Shown: positions 23,111 through 34,895, counted from the stretch's first letter. The stretch is 64,000 bases of DNA from Saussurea involucrata (GCA_033807775.1 CM066321.1:248608422-248672421), one strand, 5' to 3'. A program made the numbers and translations. Notes: generated by a model from the sequence alone, not told the origin.

Positions 23111-23364
23111 CAATGATTTAGCAATGACTTTTTATCTATTAGCAAAAAAATACTAATCATATATTAAACGGTTACCGAAAAACATAATCAATGTCACTAT
23201 AAATACAGTGGACTAATTACAAGATAATCACCAAAAATAAATCATAATGAGAAAAAGACAATACAACTCTTTAATATAAAAAATGGAAAACTGGAATAAT
23301 CATTCTCATCGATGGATAATAGTTTGTTGAATATGGTGGTTTGCATATGATCCTCCTCCCTCCC

Positions 23365-23369
23365 TCCCC

Positions 23370-23418
<49 letters not shown>
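23365..23418. repeat. (CT)n(TA)n compound microsatellite
   Basis: Runs of CTCTCT followed directly by TATATA, next to the inverted-repeat element that starts at 23419. Confidence 0.9.
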
Positions 23419-23631
23419 GACTTGAAATCACGTGAGACCAGACTATTTCCGTGAGACCCGTGAGACCATAAAAATAACACTAAACCTTTACAACAAAAGA
23501 CTGTGAAGGTTTTTGCTATGAAGGTTCGTTGTTTTCCGTACTTTCACAATGAATCACTGTTAAGTTTCAGTGTTATTTTTTGGTTTCACGGTCTCACGAG
23601 AAAACAGGTTGGTCTTACGTGAACCTAACCC
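23419..23631. mobile_element. (TA)n-flanked MITE, about 213 bp
   Basis: The two ends pair over about 60 bp with mismatches: TCACGTGAGACCAGACT on the left against TCACGTAAGACCAACCT on the other strand at the right, then GTGAGACC and AAAATAACAC on both arms. TA repeats abut both sides. Confidence 0.75.
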
Positions 23632-23653
23632 TATATATATATATATATATATA

Positions 23654-24810
23654 GGGTTGGGTTATTTTGTTAACCCAAATTATTTTACTAACCTTGTTAA
23701 CCCAATTAACAGTTGTTGATCTTAACACGAACGGTTGAGATGGCCCACACAAAAAAATTAATTATAAAATGGGACATTTGAGTAATAAATGTAATGAACG
23801 AGGGTGTTTAGGGGCATTTGTGGAAAATCAATTTCTTTTACCCTTTGTAACCCCCCTTTAACATACTTCCTATTTAATGGATTGCAAGTCTTATATATTT
23901 TTTTCTTTCATAGATGTTCATTTACATTCAAGTAAAAGAACACATGCTTGGTACATTGAACATTTATGAAAAACATTCTCACACCATAAATGCACCAAAT
24001 ATAGTCGGTGTGTGAACTGATGAACCCATACAACCTCATGAACTTTTAACCCCCTTTTATAATTGTTCATATGTCTTTATCTTGCACCACTAATTCTATT
24101 TCATATGTGTTCATGACACATGGTTGGTTTCATTATTGTTCATGGTTGGTACACTTAATTGATGAACCCATTTATGTAAACGGACACATGGTTGGTTTCA
24201 CATTTAATTTGTTCGTGGTTGGTACATTGAACAATCATGAAACAATTTATCACAACTACAATGCACTCAATAGTTTCGGTGTGTGAACTGATGAACACAT
24301 ACAACGCTACGAAACTTTAACCCCCTTTTATTATTGTTCACGTGTATTTATCTCACACCACTAGTTGATGTACACATTTATGTAAACGGGCACACGGTTG
24401 GTTTCACATTTATTCGTGGTTGGTTACATTGAACAATCATGAATAATTTATCACAACTACAATGCACTCGATATTGTCAGTGTGTGAACTGATGAACACA
24501 TACAACCGAAGTTTAACCCCCTTTTTATTATTATGTATGTTCATGATGCAACAATATTTTGATAATCACTTATTTAATACTAAATCTTACAAAAAAAACT
24601 TATCAATTAAGACTATGACTAGAATCAAAGAAACTACGAGATATGTAACTTCCCAATAAATAAATGTTACAAAAAATACATAAAATTTCATTCATACCCG
24701 TATTTAATTCTTGGACATACATTTGAAACCACACTTGAAGATGATTTCCTATTGGTTGAAAAGGGTTAACATAGATAATACAAAATATTGGGTTAACAAA
24801 TGAACCTCCC
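23654..24810. mobile_element. (TA)n-adjacent inverted-repeat element, about 1.16 kb
   Basis: Left end GGGTTGGGTTATTTTGTTAA; the right end on the other strand is GGGAGGTTCATTTGTTAACC. Both arms contain a second TTGTTAACCC-like block. The interior has about three diverged tandem copies of a unit with TGTGTGAACTGATGAAC (about 24010, 24281 and 24481). No ORF of note. Confidence 0.6.
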
Positions 24811-25160
24811 AATATGGATATGAATGGAATTTTATGTATTTTTTGTAACATTTATTTATTGGGAAGTTACATATCTCATAGTTTCTTTGATTCTAGTCAT
24901 AGTCTTAATTGATAAAAGTTTTTGTAAGATTTAGTATTAAATAAGTGATTATCAAAATATTGTTGCATCATGAACATACATAATAATAAAAAGGGGGTTA
25001 AACTTCCTTGGGGTTGTATGTGTTCATCAGTTCACACACTGACAATATCGAGTGCATTGTAGTTGTGATAAATTGTTCATGATTGTTCAATGTAACCAAC
25101 CACGAATAAATGTGAAACCAACCGTGTGTCCGTTTACATAAATGTGTACATCAACTAGTG

Positions 25161-25163
<3 letters not shown>
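24356..25163. repeat. Long inverted repeat, arms about 340 bp
   Basis: The left arm 24356-24696 and right arm 24819-25163 are near-perfect reverse complements around a 122-base spacer. The outer ends are CACCACTAGTTGATG and CATCAACTAGTGGTG. The inner end TTCATTCATA pairs with TATGAATGGAA. The left arm belongs to the element at 23654-24810, so the right arm is an inverted copy of part of it. Confidence 0.88.
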
Positions 25164-25219
<56 letters not shown>

Positions 25220-25245
25220 GTATATATATATATATGTATATATAT
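25164..25245. repeat. (TA)n microsatellite
   Basis: About 80 bases of TA repeats with occasional TATG interruptions, bounding the inverted repeat on the left and a MITE on the right. Confidence 0.95.
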
Positions 25246-25473
25246 ATGAGGCAGGTTCAAACGAGATGCTAAATCTTATGCGAGAAGACGAGAAGTGTGA
25301 TATCATATATGATACACAAGCTTAATCATCTATGATTAAACATAAGTTACATTGGCAATACATAGACGTTTAATCATATATGATTAAACACACCCACATG
25401 TCGTGTAATCAAATATGACATCACATTTCTCGCCTTCTCGCATAATGTTTAACTTCTCCGATGATCCTTCCTC

Positions 25474-25475
<2 letters not shown>
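25246..25475. mobile_element. (TA)n-flanked MITE, 230 bp
   Basis: The left arm starts ATGAGGCAGGTTCAAACGAG, and the right arm on the other strand starts ATGAGGAAGGATCATCGGAG. Both continue with TTATGCGAGAAG and CGAGAAATGTGAT-like blocks over about 65 bp. TA repeats lie on both sides. No coding capacity. Confidence 0.82.
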
Positions 25476-25500
<25 letters not shown>

Positions 25501-25504
<4 letters not shown>

Positions 25505-25624
25505 CATGTTCAGAAACCTGAAGAAAGTGAAAAACTAAGGAACACCTTGGTAACCCTGGACGATATGCACTTGTGCATGCAAGTAATTCGTAATATGCAC
25601 ACATGCATAAAAAAACAACTTAAT
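25501..25624. other. Fragment with inverted GTGCA motifs after a TA tract
   Basis: Follows a TA tract and begins GGGTCATGTTCAGAAACC, the style of the (TA)n-flanked elements. Short inverted pairs (TATGCACTTGTGCATGC and TGTATGCACAAGTGCA) occur. A matching right end was not found. Confidence 0.35.
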
Positions 25625-26375
25625 TTACTTGTATGCACAAGTGCAAAAAACAACTAGTGCGAGTGGACCAGGCTTCTCGGTTTGCTTCTTCTCTTCCATC
25701 AGTTCTATCGCCTCTTCTTCATCTTGTTTTAGCATCTCGTACAACTCATGAAGAGGAACATTCTCCATAATGTGATTGTGTCGGATGTGCGAAGCAAACC
25801 TCTTCCATTCGGGCCGAAGGTTGTCCATTAACTTGATGTTGTTCTCCGTGTTGGTCTTCTCGATCTTGTTCTTGAGCAGATCATTCAGGAGAATGCAGAA
25901 GTGCTTATAGGTCTCAGGTGAGATATTCCCCTTGTCTTGCCTTGAACCTGGCATAACGAGTGATGTAGTTTGTTATCTTCAGCTGATTGCCTACCTTACT
26001 ACCCATCATCATCTTCTCAATTTGCTCCCGCATACCCTTGGTAGTGTCTTTGTAGCTATGTATGCTTGTGTAGATGTCATTAGGTAAACTGAGAAGTATG
26101 TAGGTTTTTGCTAGTTGATCTCCTTTGACCCTATTCTTCTCATTTTCATCCATGTTGGCAAACGTCTTAGGAAAAGTTCGTGATGGTTGCCCTGTTTCTT
26201 GTGTTGGGACCGTAAACTGTGTTGGTCCTTCTTCTAATGAGGCTTTGATGTCTAGGTATTTGTCCTTGGTTTCGATAAAATCCAAAAAATGATCTCTCCA
26301 TTGTTGGTACTCTCCTCTATAAAGGATTGGGGGTTTGGACTCAGTCCTTATTGCTAAGACATCGTGTGTATTCAT
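25625..26375 (-). pseudogene. Copia gag fragment (frameshifted)
   Basis: The minus strand from the ATG at 26375 reads MNTHDVLAIRTESKP, then a gag core (YRGEYQQWRDHFLDF, YILLSLPNDIYTSIHS). The frame changes near 25920, after ARFKARQGEYLT, into ETYKHFCILLNDLLKN and ELYEMLKQDEEEAIELM, ending at 25625. It is a Ty1-copia type gag without zinc knuckle or pol, because the element is truncated there. Confidence 0.8.
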
Positions 26376-27262
26376 CTTAAAAGCACTTGTCTGATCGTGA
26401 GACGGTTTAGAAATGATCCAAAGAAAGTGACAGATAAAATTGATCTAAGTGGAAACTACCGCATGAAACTTAGAGTGAATTAATGAATTACCGCAAGGAA
26501 GTGATCAAATTAAACTACCGCAAACAGAAAGAAAATAGGGTAAACTACCACAGGTGTATTGTGCGGTAAGAGTAACTCCCATACAAATGATGTACGGTAG
26601 TGTGGATTCCCGCACAAAGAGTCATGCGGTAAGTGGATTCCCGCACAAAGAGTCTTGTGGTAAGTGTAGATCCCACACAAAGAGTCGTGTGGTAAGTGGG
26701 ATTTCTCGCACAAAGCTATGCGGTACATGGGAATTCTCGCACAAGGTTTGTGCGGTAAGTGGGATTTCCCGGGTAAAGTTGTGCGGTATGCAGATAAGAA
26801 ATAATAACCTTTATGCGCTAACCTCTAAGAACATGCATGAACCGAAAGGTATGGGGTACTCTTGATGGTCGACTTTTCCAGTTCAAAACTTAATCCAGGT
26901 GGATGATTGATGATCCCCGGGCAATGAAATTAGTATAGGAACACAGAAAACACAAACACAAGAAGATTAAACTAAAAAAGATCCTTTATTTGCAAAAGTC
27001 ACACAGATGACCAGAAGAACAGTGATAACAGTAGAAAAATCTTTTCCAAAATTTGACTCAAAACTCTAATTTTGACAGTAACAAATCTACCAAACACTTT
27101 CAAAATACTATATGAATCGAATAGAATGTGTATGTGAGTTTTAGTTCAAACAAAATCAGGAAAATCAAAATCAAAATCAAACCAGAAAGGCGTCGTTCGT
27201 GCGGGAATGATGAACAAAACGCAGAATTCGATTATCTTTGGATCAATATCTCTGTCCTTTTT
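26376..27262 (-). other. Leader of the truncated copia element with a tandem repeat
   Basis: Untranslated stretch between primer site and gag. Positions 26552-26790 hold about six imperfect copies of a roughly 36-bp unit containing GCGGTAAGTGGGATTCCCGC and CACAAAGAGTC. The rest is non-coding. Confidence 0.65.
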
Positions 27263-27590
27263 CTCTGATACCCTTTGATATTCCCAGTTTAATCTGGTAA
27301 CAATGAATCGAACGTTTAACTTTGTATTGAATGATTAACAAGAGTTACATGTATGAATTGAAATAAAAACTCTCCCTATTTCTCTATGGCTCGCATTCAA
27401 TAACTAAACGTCTAACCTAATTCCCATACAAAACACACTTTAAATACTAAGGGCTTATGACAACCAAGGCCCAAGCCCATTAACACAAATAAGCTCATTT
27501 ACTTAATAAAGGCTTTTACAAATGATTAAATAAGTCTGTTTAATTTCTTTATAAAACCTTATAATATATAGGACATTTATGGTCCTAACA
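27263..27590 (-). repeat. Primer site and LTR (27276-27590) of the truncated copia element
   Basis: The minus strand reads GGGTATCAGAG at 27263-27273, one mismatch from the initiator-Met primer site. Beyond it, 27276-27590 starts TGATATTCCC and ends GGTCCTAACA, giving TG...CA ends. The LTR adjoins a different copia fragment at 27591, into which it apparently inserted. Confidence 0.6.
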
Positions 27591-27811
27591 CCTCCAAAAT
27601 TGAGATGTATGAATCTAAGATGGCATAGCCATGATGCATCAATATAACAAGCCTTCAAACATTTTGCGTCTCTTTAAATGTTGAGGAATCTTCACCTTTG
27701 CTATTAAGTTCCCTCTCCGATCTCTTATCAACAGACTACAATCCTTCATGTTAATTTCGTAACCCTTTTTCTAATAGTTGTCCCAAGCTCAAAACATTGT
27801 TTTTCATATTG
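27591..27811 (-). pseudogene. Copia pol fragment: end of protease region and GAG-pre-integrase
   Basis: The minus strand, with frame changes, reads NVLSLGQLLEKGYEINMKDC, then LIRDRRGNLIAKVKIP, then pieces resembling the HLNFGG pre-integrase motif. It continues the copia sequence at 41280-41469 across the gypsy insertion and belongs to the same minus-strand copia element as gag at 43211-44183. Confidence 0.78.
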
Positions 27812-27816
27812 GAGAC

Positions 27817-29476
27817 TGTAATACCCCGGGTAAGTTCGTTAGTTAAATCCTAATTCCGTTAAATCTAGTTAACTTTATAAAACGAGGTTTAGGGTAAGTT
27901 TGGGTAAAGTATAAGTTTAGGGGTGTTTGGGTCATTAATGAGAAGTTCAAGGTCTAAATGGTAAGTATGGGATTGATATACACCCTTAAGATATTCAGAT
28001 ATTTCATTCAGCAGCAACATCCAGATATTATCAGTGTGTGTGTGTGTGTTCCTGAGGCGAGAAGAAGCGGAAGAAGGATTCGTACGGTTAGGGCTTCGAT
28101 TGATTCGTTTGGAGTCGTTATTGAGGTATAGTTTCTTCTCATATTATGTTTGTAATCGGTTATAGCAAGTTTCTATCGGTTTAGAAAGTTTAAATCATAG
28201 CTGTATAGATTTGATTTGGGTTCTGGATTAGAAAAGCGACCGACTGTGTTCTTGAGAGTCCCGGGGAAGTCCCGGTAGACTCCCGGTCATATCGACTCCC
28301 GGTAACGTGAACTCCCGGTACTGAGAAGTCCCGGTACCATGGAGTTCCGGTATTGCCGACTCCCGGTACTGGAGAGTCCCGGTACAGTGGAGTCCCGGTA
28401 CAGTGGGGTCCCGGTACAGTGGAGTCCCGGTGCAGTGAGTCCCGGTAGTTTTGGTAGTGTCCGGTTATAGTTTCTGATTGTATTTTTGGATTAAGTTGCT
28501 CCAAAAACTTCCTGGGGGGGCGGCCCCCAGACCCCGCAAGGGCGTTGCCCCTTGACCCCATCCGCTATCCGGGTAGCGGAACCCCCGTGATAAGTCGCTG
28601 AAGGGAGAACTGTTGAGGATAAGATTTTAGTAGGCTTTATGTGTTTGGCTAGTAAAGTGGTGTATGTATCTTAAATTGTTTCAGCTATTGTGGAGTCGAG
28701 GTGAAAGATAGAATCAAATTGAAAGAAGCTTGCGAGCGTGTTTGATAAGCAAATCAGGTGAGTTTTGCTTTAAAACGTTTTGAACTGGGATACATATATA
28801 TGTGTATATATATATGAGATAATTATGTGGTAGGAATATGATTATGTGTATATAAATGACAATATGATGTAATGAGATATATATATTGTATTTATATAAG
28901 TTTTGCACTACACGAGTGCACTTGTTGTCGGGTTCCGGTGTGCGGACCGGTGAGTAGTCGGGTTCCGGTGTGCCGACCGACGGGTAGCCGGGTTCCGGTG
29001 AGCGGACCGGTTGTTGATTTATTAGTTGGCTTGCTACCAACTAATATGGCCATTTGTGGAGGAATAAGGTGAATGAGATGTACACGATGCACGAGTCTGG
29101 ATTGGTATTTAAATACGTGTGGTATGTTTATATTTTACGAAAGGATTACCAAAGGTTTATCTCAACTATTTTGATACAAAGGATTTACATAAAAGGTTTT
29201 ATAACGATTTTGGAAAGGACCGGGATTAACTCACTAGACCCGTTTGGTCTAACCCTCATTTTGTTTTCAAAAATATGTTTTCCAGGTTAAGGATCGGCAG
29301 GAGAGGATGAAGTGTAGGAAGCTTTTGATGGATGTTGATTAGGAAGCTTTTATATATTTTGTAATGTCAAGACTAATGAGACCGTACTTGGTTTGTTATG
29401 TAACTTTTGTTGTAAATCAATGATATGTATGAATGTTATGTATTATGATGTATGTTATGGGATTTGGGTTGTTACA
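27817..29476 (+). repeat. 5' LTR of element A (1660 bp)
   Basis: TGTAA/TTACA inverted ends. Contains a run of CTCCCGGTA / AGTCCCGGTAC units (28255-28455), three GC-rich hairpins in a row (28512-28580), and three copies of a unit around GGGTTCCGGTGTGCGGACCGG (28927-29012). A (GT)n run is at 28038-28050. Confidence 0.93.
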
Positions 29477-29478
29477 AA

Positions 29479-29490
29479 TGGTATCAGAGC
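29479..29490 (+). other. Primer binding site of element A, initiator-Met tRNA
   Basis: TGGTATCAGAGC two bases after the LTR end. Confidence 0.95.
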
Positions 29491-29737
29491 CCTAGTTTAA
29501 GGGATTTAGGTATTTGTACCCGTACCTAGACTTAAACTGCATGTGAAGTAGGATGTCCTTGATATATTAGAACCTTGGGATGCTAAGTATAAAAGGTAGA
29601 AGGAACATCATGTAAGGTAATTTCAGATTACACCTGGCCAGTGTAATTATGATATTACAGGTGCATGTTTGGACTGGGATACCTTATTATATGGGGTATG
29701 TGCTTATGTGTATATTAATCTTGTCTGAATCTACAGA

Positions 29738-31190
29738 ATGGCAAGCGGTACTAGAAATACGACTAGAGAGGGAGGAAGAAATCCTAATAGAACGAATCCA
29801 ACAGTCGGGACAAGGGGAAGAGGAAAAGAAAGAGGTAGGGGCAGAACCGGAGGTAGAGTTCAGGGGCGAGGAACGGAGTTTATTACAAGAGACAATTTGA
29901 TGGCGGAGATGGGAAGACTTCAGGCAAATATCCAGGCTATGTTCGACCAAGCTCGTCATACTGAAACACCAGATCCTGGTTTGGGAGACGAAATGCCCAT
30001 TACACCTACGGTCATACCAGTGTCAAGAAGGTGTGATTACAAGATGTTCTTAAACTGTAGACCTCCAACTTACTCAGGAGATAGAGACCCAGTGAAGGCG
30101 ATGAGATGGTTAAAAGAAATAGAAGCCATCTTCAAGACCAGTAAGTGTGCGGATGAGGACAGAGTATTATACGGAACGGCGATGTTGAAGGCAGAAGCTT
30201 TGTACTGGTGGGAAGCTCACATTGATTCCATAGGGTCGGATGTATACTCTTCTTTTACTTGGGACGAATTCGCAACAGCTTTCAAAGGACAGTTTTGTTC
30301 TCAAGCAACAGTCAGACAATTGGAAGAGGAGTTCATGAACCTACACCAGCGAAGTTTATCTGTTAGGGATTACACCGCTCTCTTTCTGGAGAAGTCTCGC
30401 TTTGCAGAGTACTATGTTGCCACGGAGGCTCTAAAGATGGAAAGGTTTATTTTTGGGTTAAATGCAGAAATTAGAAAGCTAGTGACTGCAAAAGGACCCG
30501 ATACCTTCTCAGCCGCAGTGGATGCCGCGGAAAATGTGGAGCAGGATAACCGGTGAGACGTTGGTGATAAGAGTGCTGGGAAAAGAAAACTGGAAGAAAC
30601 GATGTACGATTCGGAAGAATACGAATCCCCGAGGTTTGATAGTTATTCACCTTTCAGACCTGTTGACAGACCATGCCCAAAATGCAATCGTGTTCATCAA
30701 GGAAACTGTTATGCGGATTCCCGAAGTTGTTACAAATGTGGAAAGACTGGTCACATTGTTAGAGACTGTCGGGTAACTCGATTCTGTTTCGTTTGCAATT
30801 CCCCGGATCATATTCAGTAAGATTGTCCGCAATGGAAAGCACAACAGGGTAGTATGGCGGAGAGACCAACGGGTGTTAGGCTGGGAGAGGAACAAGGGCC
30901 TGAGGTATCGAAAGCAAAGGGCCGTGTTTTTCAGATGACAGAACAAGAGGTGGAGGAAAGTCCTGATGAGGTTACAGGTATATTTCTATAAACTCTATAC
31001 GTGCTAAGGTGTTATCTGACTTCGGTGCGAAATGGTTATTGGTATTTCCGTGCTTTTGTTGCTTATCTGTGTTAGAGATATAGGTGGGTGTGGGGTGGCT
31101 ATTCAGTTGGTTTCTATGGTTTTGATTGAGCTCGAAGCAGTAGTGATAAGTATTCATTACCTTTTTGCTTAAACGAATTCCGGGACGAAA
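29738..31190 (+). pseudogene. Gag of element A with protease scrap; pol deleted
   Basis: The ATG at 29738 (MASGTRNTTREGGRNP) is followed by a basic RG-rich N-terminus and a retrotransposon gag core (FLNCRPPTYSGDRDPVKAMR, ALYWWEAHIDSIGSDV, FRQLEEEFMNL-like motif). A TGA at 30554-30556 and a TAA at 30818-30820 interrupt one frame, which carries two adjacent zinc knuckles (CPKCNRVHQGNC region, CYKCGKTGHIVRDC, CFVCNSPDHIQ). After VFQMTEQEVEESPDEVTG the protease is deleted internally and out of frame. No RT, RNase H or integrase follows. It is colinear with gag of element B (34896), so this is an internally deleted relative. Confidence 0.88.
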
Positions 31191-31193
31191 TTC

Positions 31194-31210
31194 TTTTAAG
31201 GGGGAGATAA
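31194..31210 (+). other. Polypurine tract of element A
   Basis: TTTTAAGGGGGAGATAA immediately before the 3' LTR. The same motif precedes the 3' LTR of element B. Confidence 0.85.
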
Positions 31211-32189
31211 TGTAATACCCCGGGTAAGTTCGTTAGTTAAATCCTAATTCCGTTAAATCTAGTTAACTTTATAAAACGAGGTTTAGGGTAAGTTTGGGTA
31301 AAGTATAAGTTTAGGGGTGTTTGGGTCATTAATGAGAAGTTCAAGGTCTAAATGGTAAGTATGGGATTGATATACACCCTTAAGATATTCAGATATTTCA
31401 TTCAGCAGCAACATCCAGATATTATCAGTGTGTGTGTGTGTGTTCCTGAGGCGAGAAGAAGCGGAAGAAGGATTCGTACGGTTAGGGCTTCGACTGATTC
31501 GTTTGGAGTCGTTATTGAGGTATAGTTTCTTCTCATATTATGTTTGTAATCGGTTATAGCAAGTTTCTATCGGTTTAGAAAGTTTAAATCATAGCTGTAT
31601 AGATTTGATTTGGGTTCTGGATTAGAAAAGCGACCGACTGTGTTCTTGAGAGTCCCGGGGAAGTCCCGGTAGACTCCCGGTCATATCGACTCCTGGTAAC
31701 GTGAACTCCCGGTACTGAGAAGTCCCGGTACCATGGAGTCCCGGTATTTCCGACTCCCGGTACTGGAAAGTCCCGGTACAGTGGAGTCCCGGTACAGTGG
31801 GGTCCCGGTACAGTGGAGTCCCGGTGCAGTGAGTCCCGGTAGTTTTGGTAGTGTCCGGTTATAGTTTCTGATTGTATTTTTGGATTAAGTTGCTCCGAAA
31901 ACTTCCTGGGGGGCCGCCCCCAGACCCCGCAAGGGCGTTGCCCCTTGACCCCATCCGCTATCCGGGTAGCGGAACCCCCGTGATAAGTCGCTGAAGGGAG
32001 AACTGTTGAGGATAAGATTTTAGTAGCCTTTATGTGTTTGGCTAGTAAAGTGGTGTATGTATCTTAAATTGTTTCAGCTATTGTGGAGTCGAGGTGAAAG
32101 ATAGAATCAAATTGAAAGAAGCTTGTGAGCGTGTTTGATAAACAAATCAGATGAGTTTTGCTTTAAAACGTTTTGAACTGGAATACATA

Positions 32190-32228
<39 letters not shown>

Positions 32229-32772
32229 TGATTATGTGGTAGGAATATGATTATGTGTATATAAATGACATTATGATGTAATGAGATATATATTGTATTT
32301 ATATAAGTTTTGCACTACACGAGTGCACTTGTTGCCGGGTTCCGGTGTGCGGACCGGTGTGTAGCCGGGTTCCGGTGTGCCGACCGACGGGTAGCCGGGT
32401 TCCGGTGAGCGGACCGGTTGTTGATTTATTAGTTGGCTTGCTACCAACTAATATGGCCATTTGTGGAGGAATAAGGTGAATGAGATGTACACGATGCACG
32501 AGTCTGGATTGGTATTTAAATACGTGTGGTATGTTTATATTTTACGAAAGGATTACCAAAGGTTTATCTCAACTATTTTGATACAAAGGATTTACATAAA
32601 AGGTTTTATAACGATTTTGGAAAGGACCGGGATTAACTCACTAGACCCGTTTGGTCTAACCCTCATTTTGTTTTCAAAAATATGTTTTCCAGGTTAAGGA
32701 TCGGCAGGAGACGATGAAGTGTAGGAAGCTTTTGATGGATGTTGATTAGGAAGCTTTTATATATTTTGTAAT
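31211..32772 (+). repeat. 3' LTR of element A, first segment
   Basis: Matches the 5' LTR closely until GTAAT at 32768-32772, where element B begins. The last 111 bases are at 41164-41274. Confidence 0.95.
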
Positions 32773-34425
32773 TGTAATAACCAGGTATTTTTTATCCAAA
32801 TTAAAATCGAAATTTTATAAGTCTTTATTTTTAGTATTTTAAGGAGTTAAGAAATTAAGGAATAAGTTTTATTGTATAATAGAAGCTTAGGGGTGTGTTT
32901 TATCAAGTGAAACAAGTTTAGGGTTGTTGGGTATTTTACCCAAACCTTTTTAGCCAAACCGACTCAGTATCCTAAATAGAGGAAATATCTCAAATTGAAA
33001 CAGTAAAGCAGAACCCAAATAGTGTGTGTGTGTGTGTGTGTGAAATTGTTCACGGCAGAGAGAAAAAGAGAGAGAAGAAGAATCGTAGGAGAGAAGAAGA
33101 AGATTAAAGATTCTCAGCTGGGATTTTGTTTGGTGCGGGAAATCAAAGAGGTAATTTTCTTATTCAAACTCTCTTTTATGAAAATTAAGTTTCATATGAA
33201 TTTTGAAGTGGGTTTAGGTAATTTTAGATGAATTGGTGAATTTTAGTTACAATTTAGGGTGTTAAATGGAGTTTAGAACGTTTCTGTGCAAATCTGGGTA
33301 AAAGATGGATTCTTGATTTTGAACTGAACTTTCTGGAAAAATGACGATGAACAGTGTTTTTGCGAAAAGTAGGAATTCGCAAGCCTTGGTTGCGAAAAGT
33401 CCACTTTTCGCAGGTAGCTAAAACGCATAGTTAAGTTTTCGTATCTGTTGGTTACGAAAAGTAGGGAACTCGCAACTGTGGTTTGCGAGAAGTGAGGTTT
33501 TCGTATCTGTTGGTTACGAAAAGTAGGGAACTCGCAACTGTGGTTTGCGAGAAGTTAGGTTTTCGTATCTGTTGGTTGCGAAAAGTAAGGAACTCGCAAC
33601 TGTGGGTTGCGAAAAGTTAGGTTTTTGTAATAGTGGGTTGCGAAAAGTGTGAATTACCTGTTTACGTGTTAAATAGTATGTATACTTTAATTTGTTTCAG
33701 ATACTAAGGATCAGGGTTAAAAGATAATCTGTTTTGAGGAAAGTTTGAAGGACCTTTGCTAAAAAGATCAGGTGAGTTTTACTTTAAAAAGTATTTTACT
33801 GGAATGCTTTATGTGAATAACGAATGTTTGATAAAAGGTATGAATATGTCATACGTGGGTGATTATAATATATTGAGATATTATAATTACGTGAGTATTA
33901 TATGAAAATATAATACGTGGTCGGGCTTTGGACCGGTGTGTTAAAATTGGCTCGCAACCAATTGATATTGGCCATTGGTGGAGGGATAAGGTGGAATGAG
34001 ATAGGTATGATGCATAAATCTTAGTTGGTATTAATTTACGTGTGATGTATGTGTATTTATATAAAGAGTGTTTTATATAAATGAATTTTTAATGATTTAC
34101 AAATGTCAGGGATTTACTCACTAGACCCTTAGGTCTAACCCTCATTTTCTGTTTTAAAAATTTTGTATTCCAGGTGATAGTTCCAGTAAGAACAAGTAAA
34201 TAGAATACTTGTTGGCTAGCTTTTGAGAAGATGATCATCATGATGCTATGGATGCTTTTGTATTTATAATTTTTGTTATTACTATGTAACTTAGAGTGGA
34301 TCAAGTTGTAATGAATTTTTTTTGCTCAGACTTTAGATGGGACAAAATGTGAAATATGAAGTACTTTGTCATAAATATGTTATGGATTATATGTTATATG
34401 TATATTTTGTTATCGGGTTGTTACA
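32773..34425 (+). repeat. 5' LTR of element B (1653 bp)
   Basis: TGTAA/TTACA ends. Holds a (GT)n run near 33021-33042 and three to four copies of a roughly 60-bp unit with GGTTTTCGTATCTGTTGGTT and GGGAACTCGCAACTG (33430-33640). Confidence 0.95.
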
Positions 34426-34828
34426 GATGGTATCAGAGCCCTAGTTTAAGGGATTTAGGTATTAGTATCTGTACCTAGACTTAAACTGCATGTGAAGTAG
34501 GATGTCCCTATTATTTTTAGAACCTGGGGATGCTAAGTATAAAAGGTGGAAGGAACATCATGTAAGGTAATTTCAAATTACCCCAGGCCAGTGTAATTAT
34601 GATCTTACAGGTGCATGTTATCGGGTTGTTACAGATGGTATCAGAGCCCTAGTTTAAGGGATTTAGGTATTAGTATCTGTACCTAGACTTAAACTGCATG
34701 TGAAGTAGGATGTCCCTATTATTTTTAGAACCTGGGGATGCTAAGTATAAAAGGTGGAAGGAACATCATGTAAGGTAATTTCAAATTACACCTGGCCAGT
34801 GTAATTATGATCTTACAGGTGCATGTTT
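34413..34828 (+). repeat. Tandem duplication of the primer-site leader (208-bp period)
   Basis: TCGGGTTGTTACA followed by the primer site TGGTATCAGAGC appears at 34413/34428 and again at 34621/34636. The whole 208-base unit, including the last 13 bases of the LTR, is repeated with few differences. The element therefore has two primer sites. Confidence 0.93.
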
Positions 34829-34895
34829 GAACTGGACTACCTTGTTATATAGGGTATGTGCTTATGTGTATATTAACTTTGTTTGAATCTACAGA

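Noticed and set aside
25057..25070. GCATTGTAGTTGTG as the missing right end of the CACTA element
   Set aside because: It lies in the arm of the 340-bp inverted repeat, with no sub-terminal CACTA motifs nearby.
26552..26790. Regularly spaced repeats that could suggest a CRISPR array
   Set aside because: Units are imperfect and contiguous with no unique spacers of constant length, and the DNA is clearly plant.
28190..28561. Minus-strand frame of repeated TGTP-type residues in LTR A
   Set aside because: It reflects the CCCGGTA tandem repeat in an LTR. The 3' LTR copy differs in ways that do not protect the frame.
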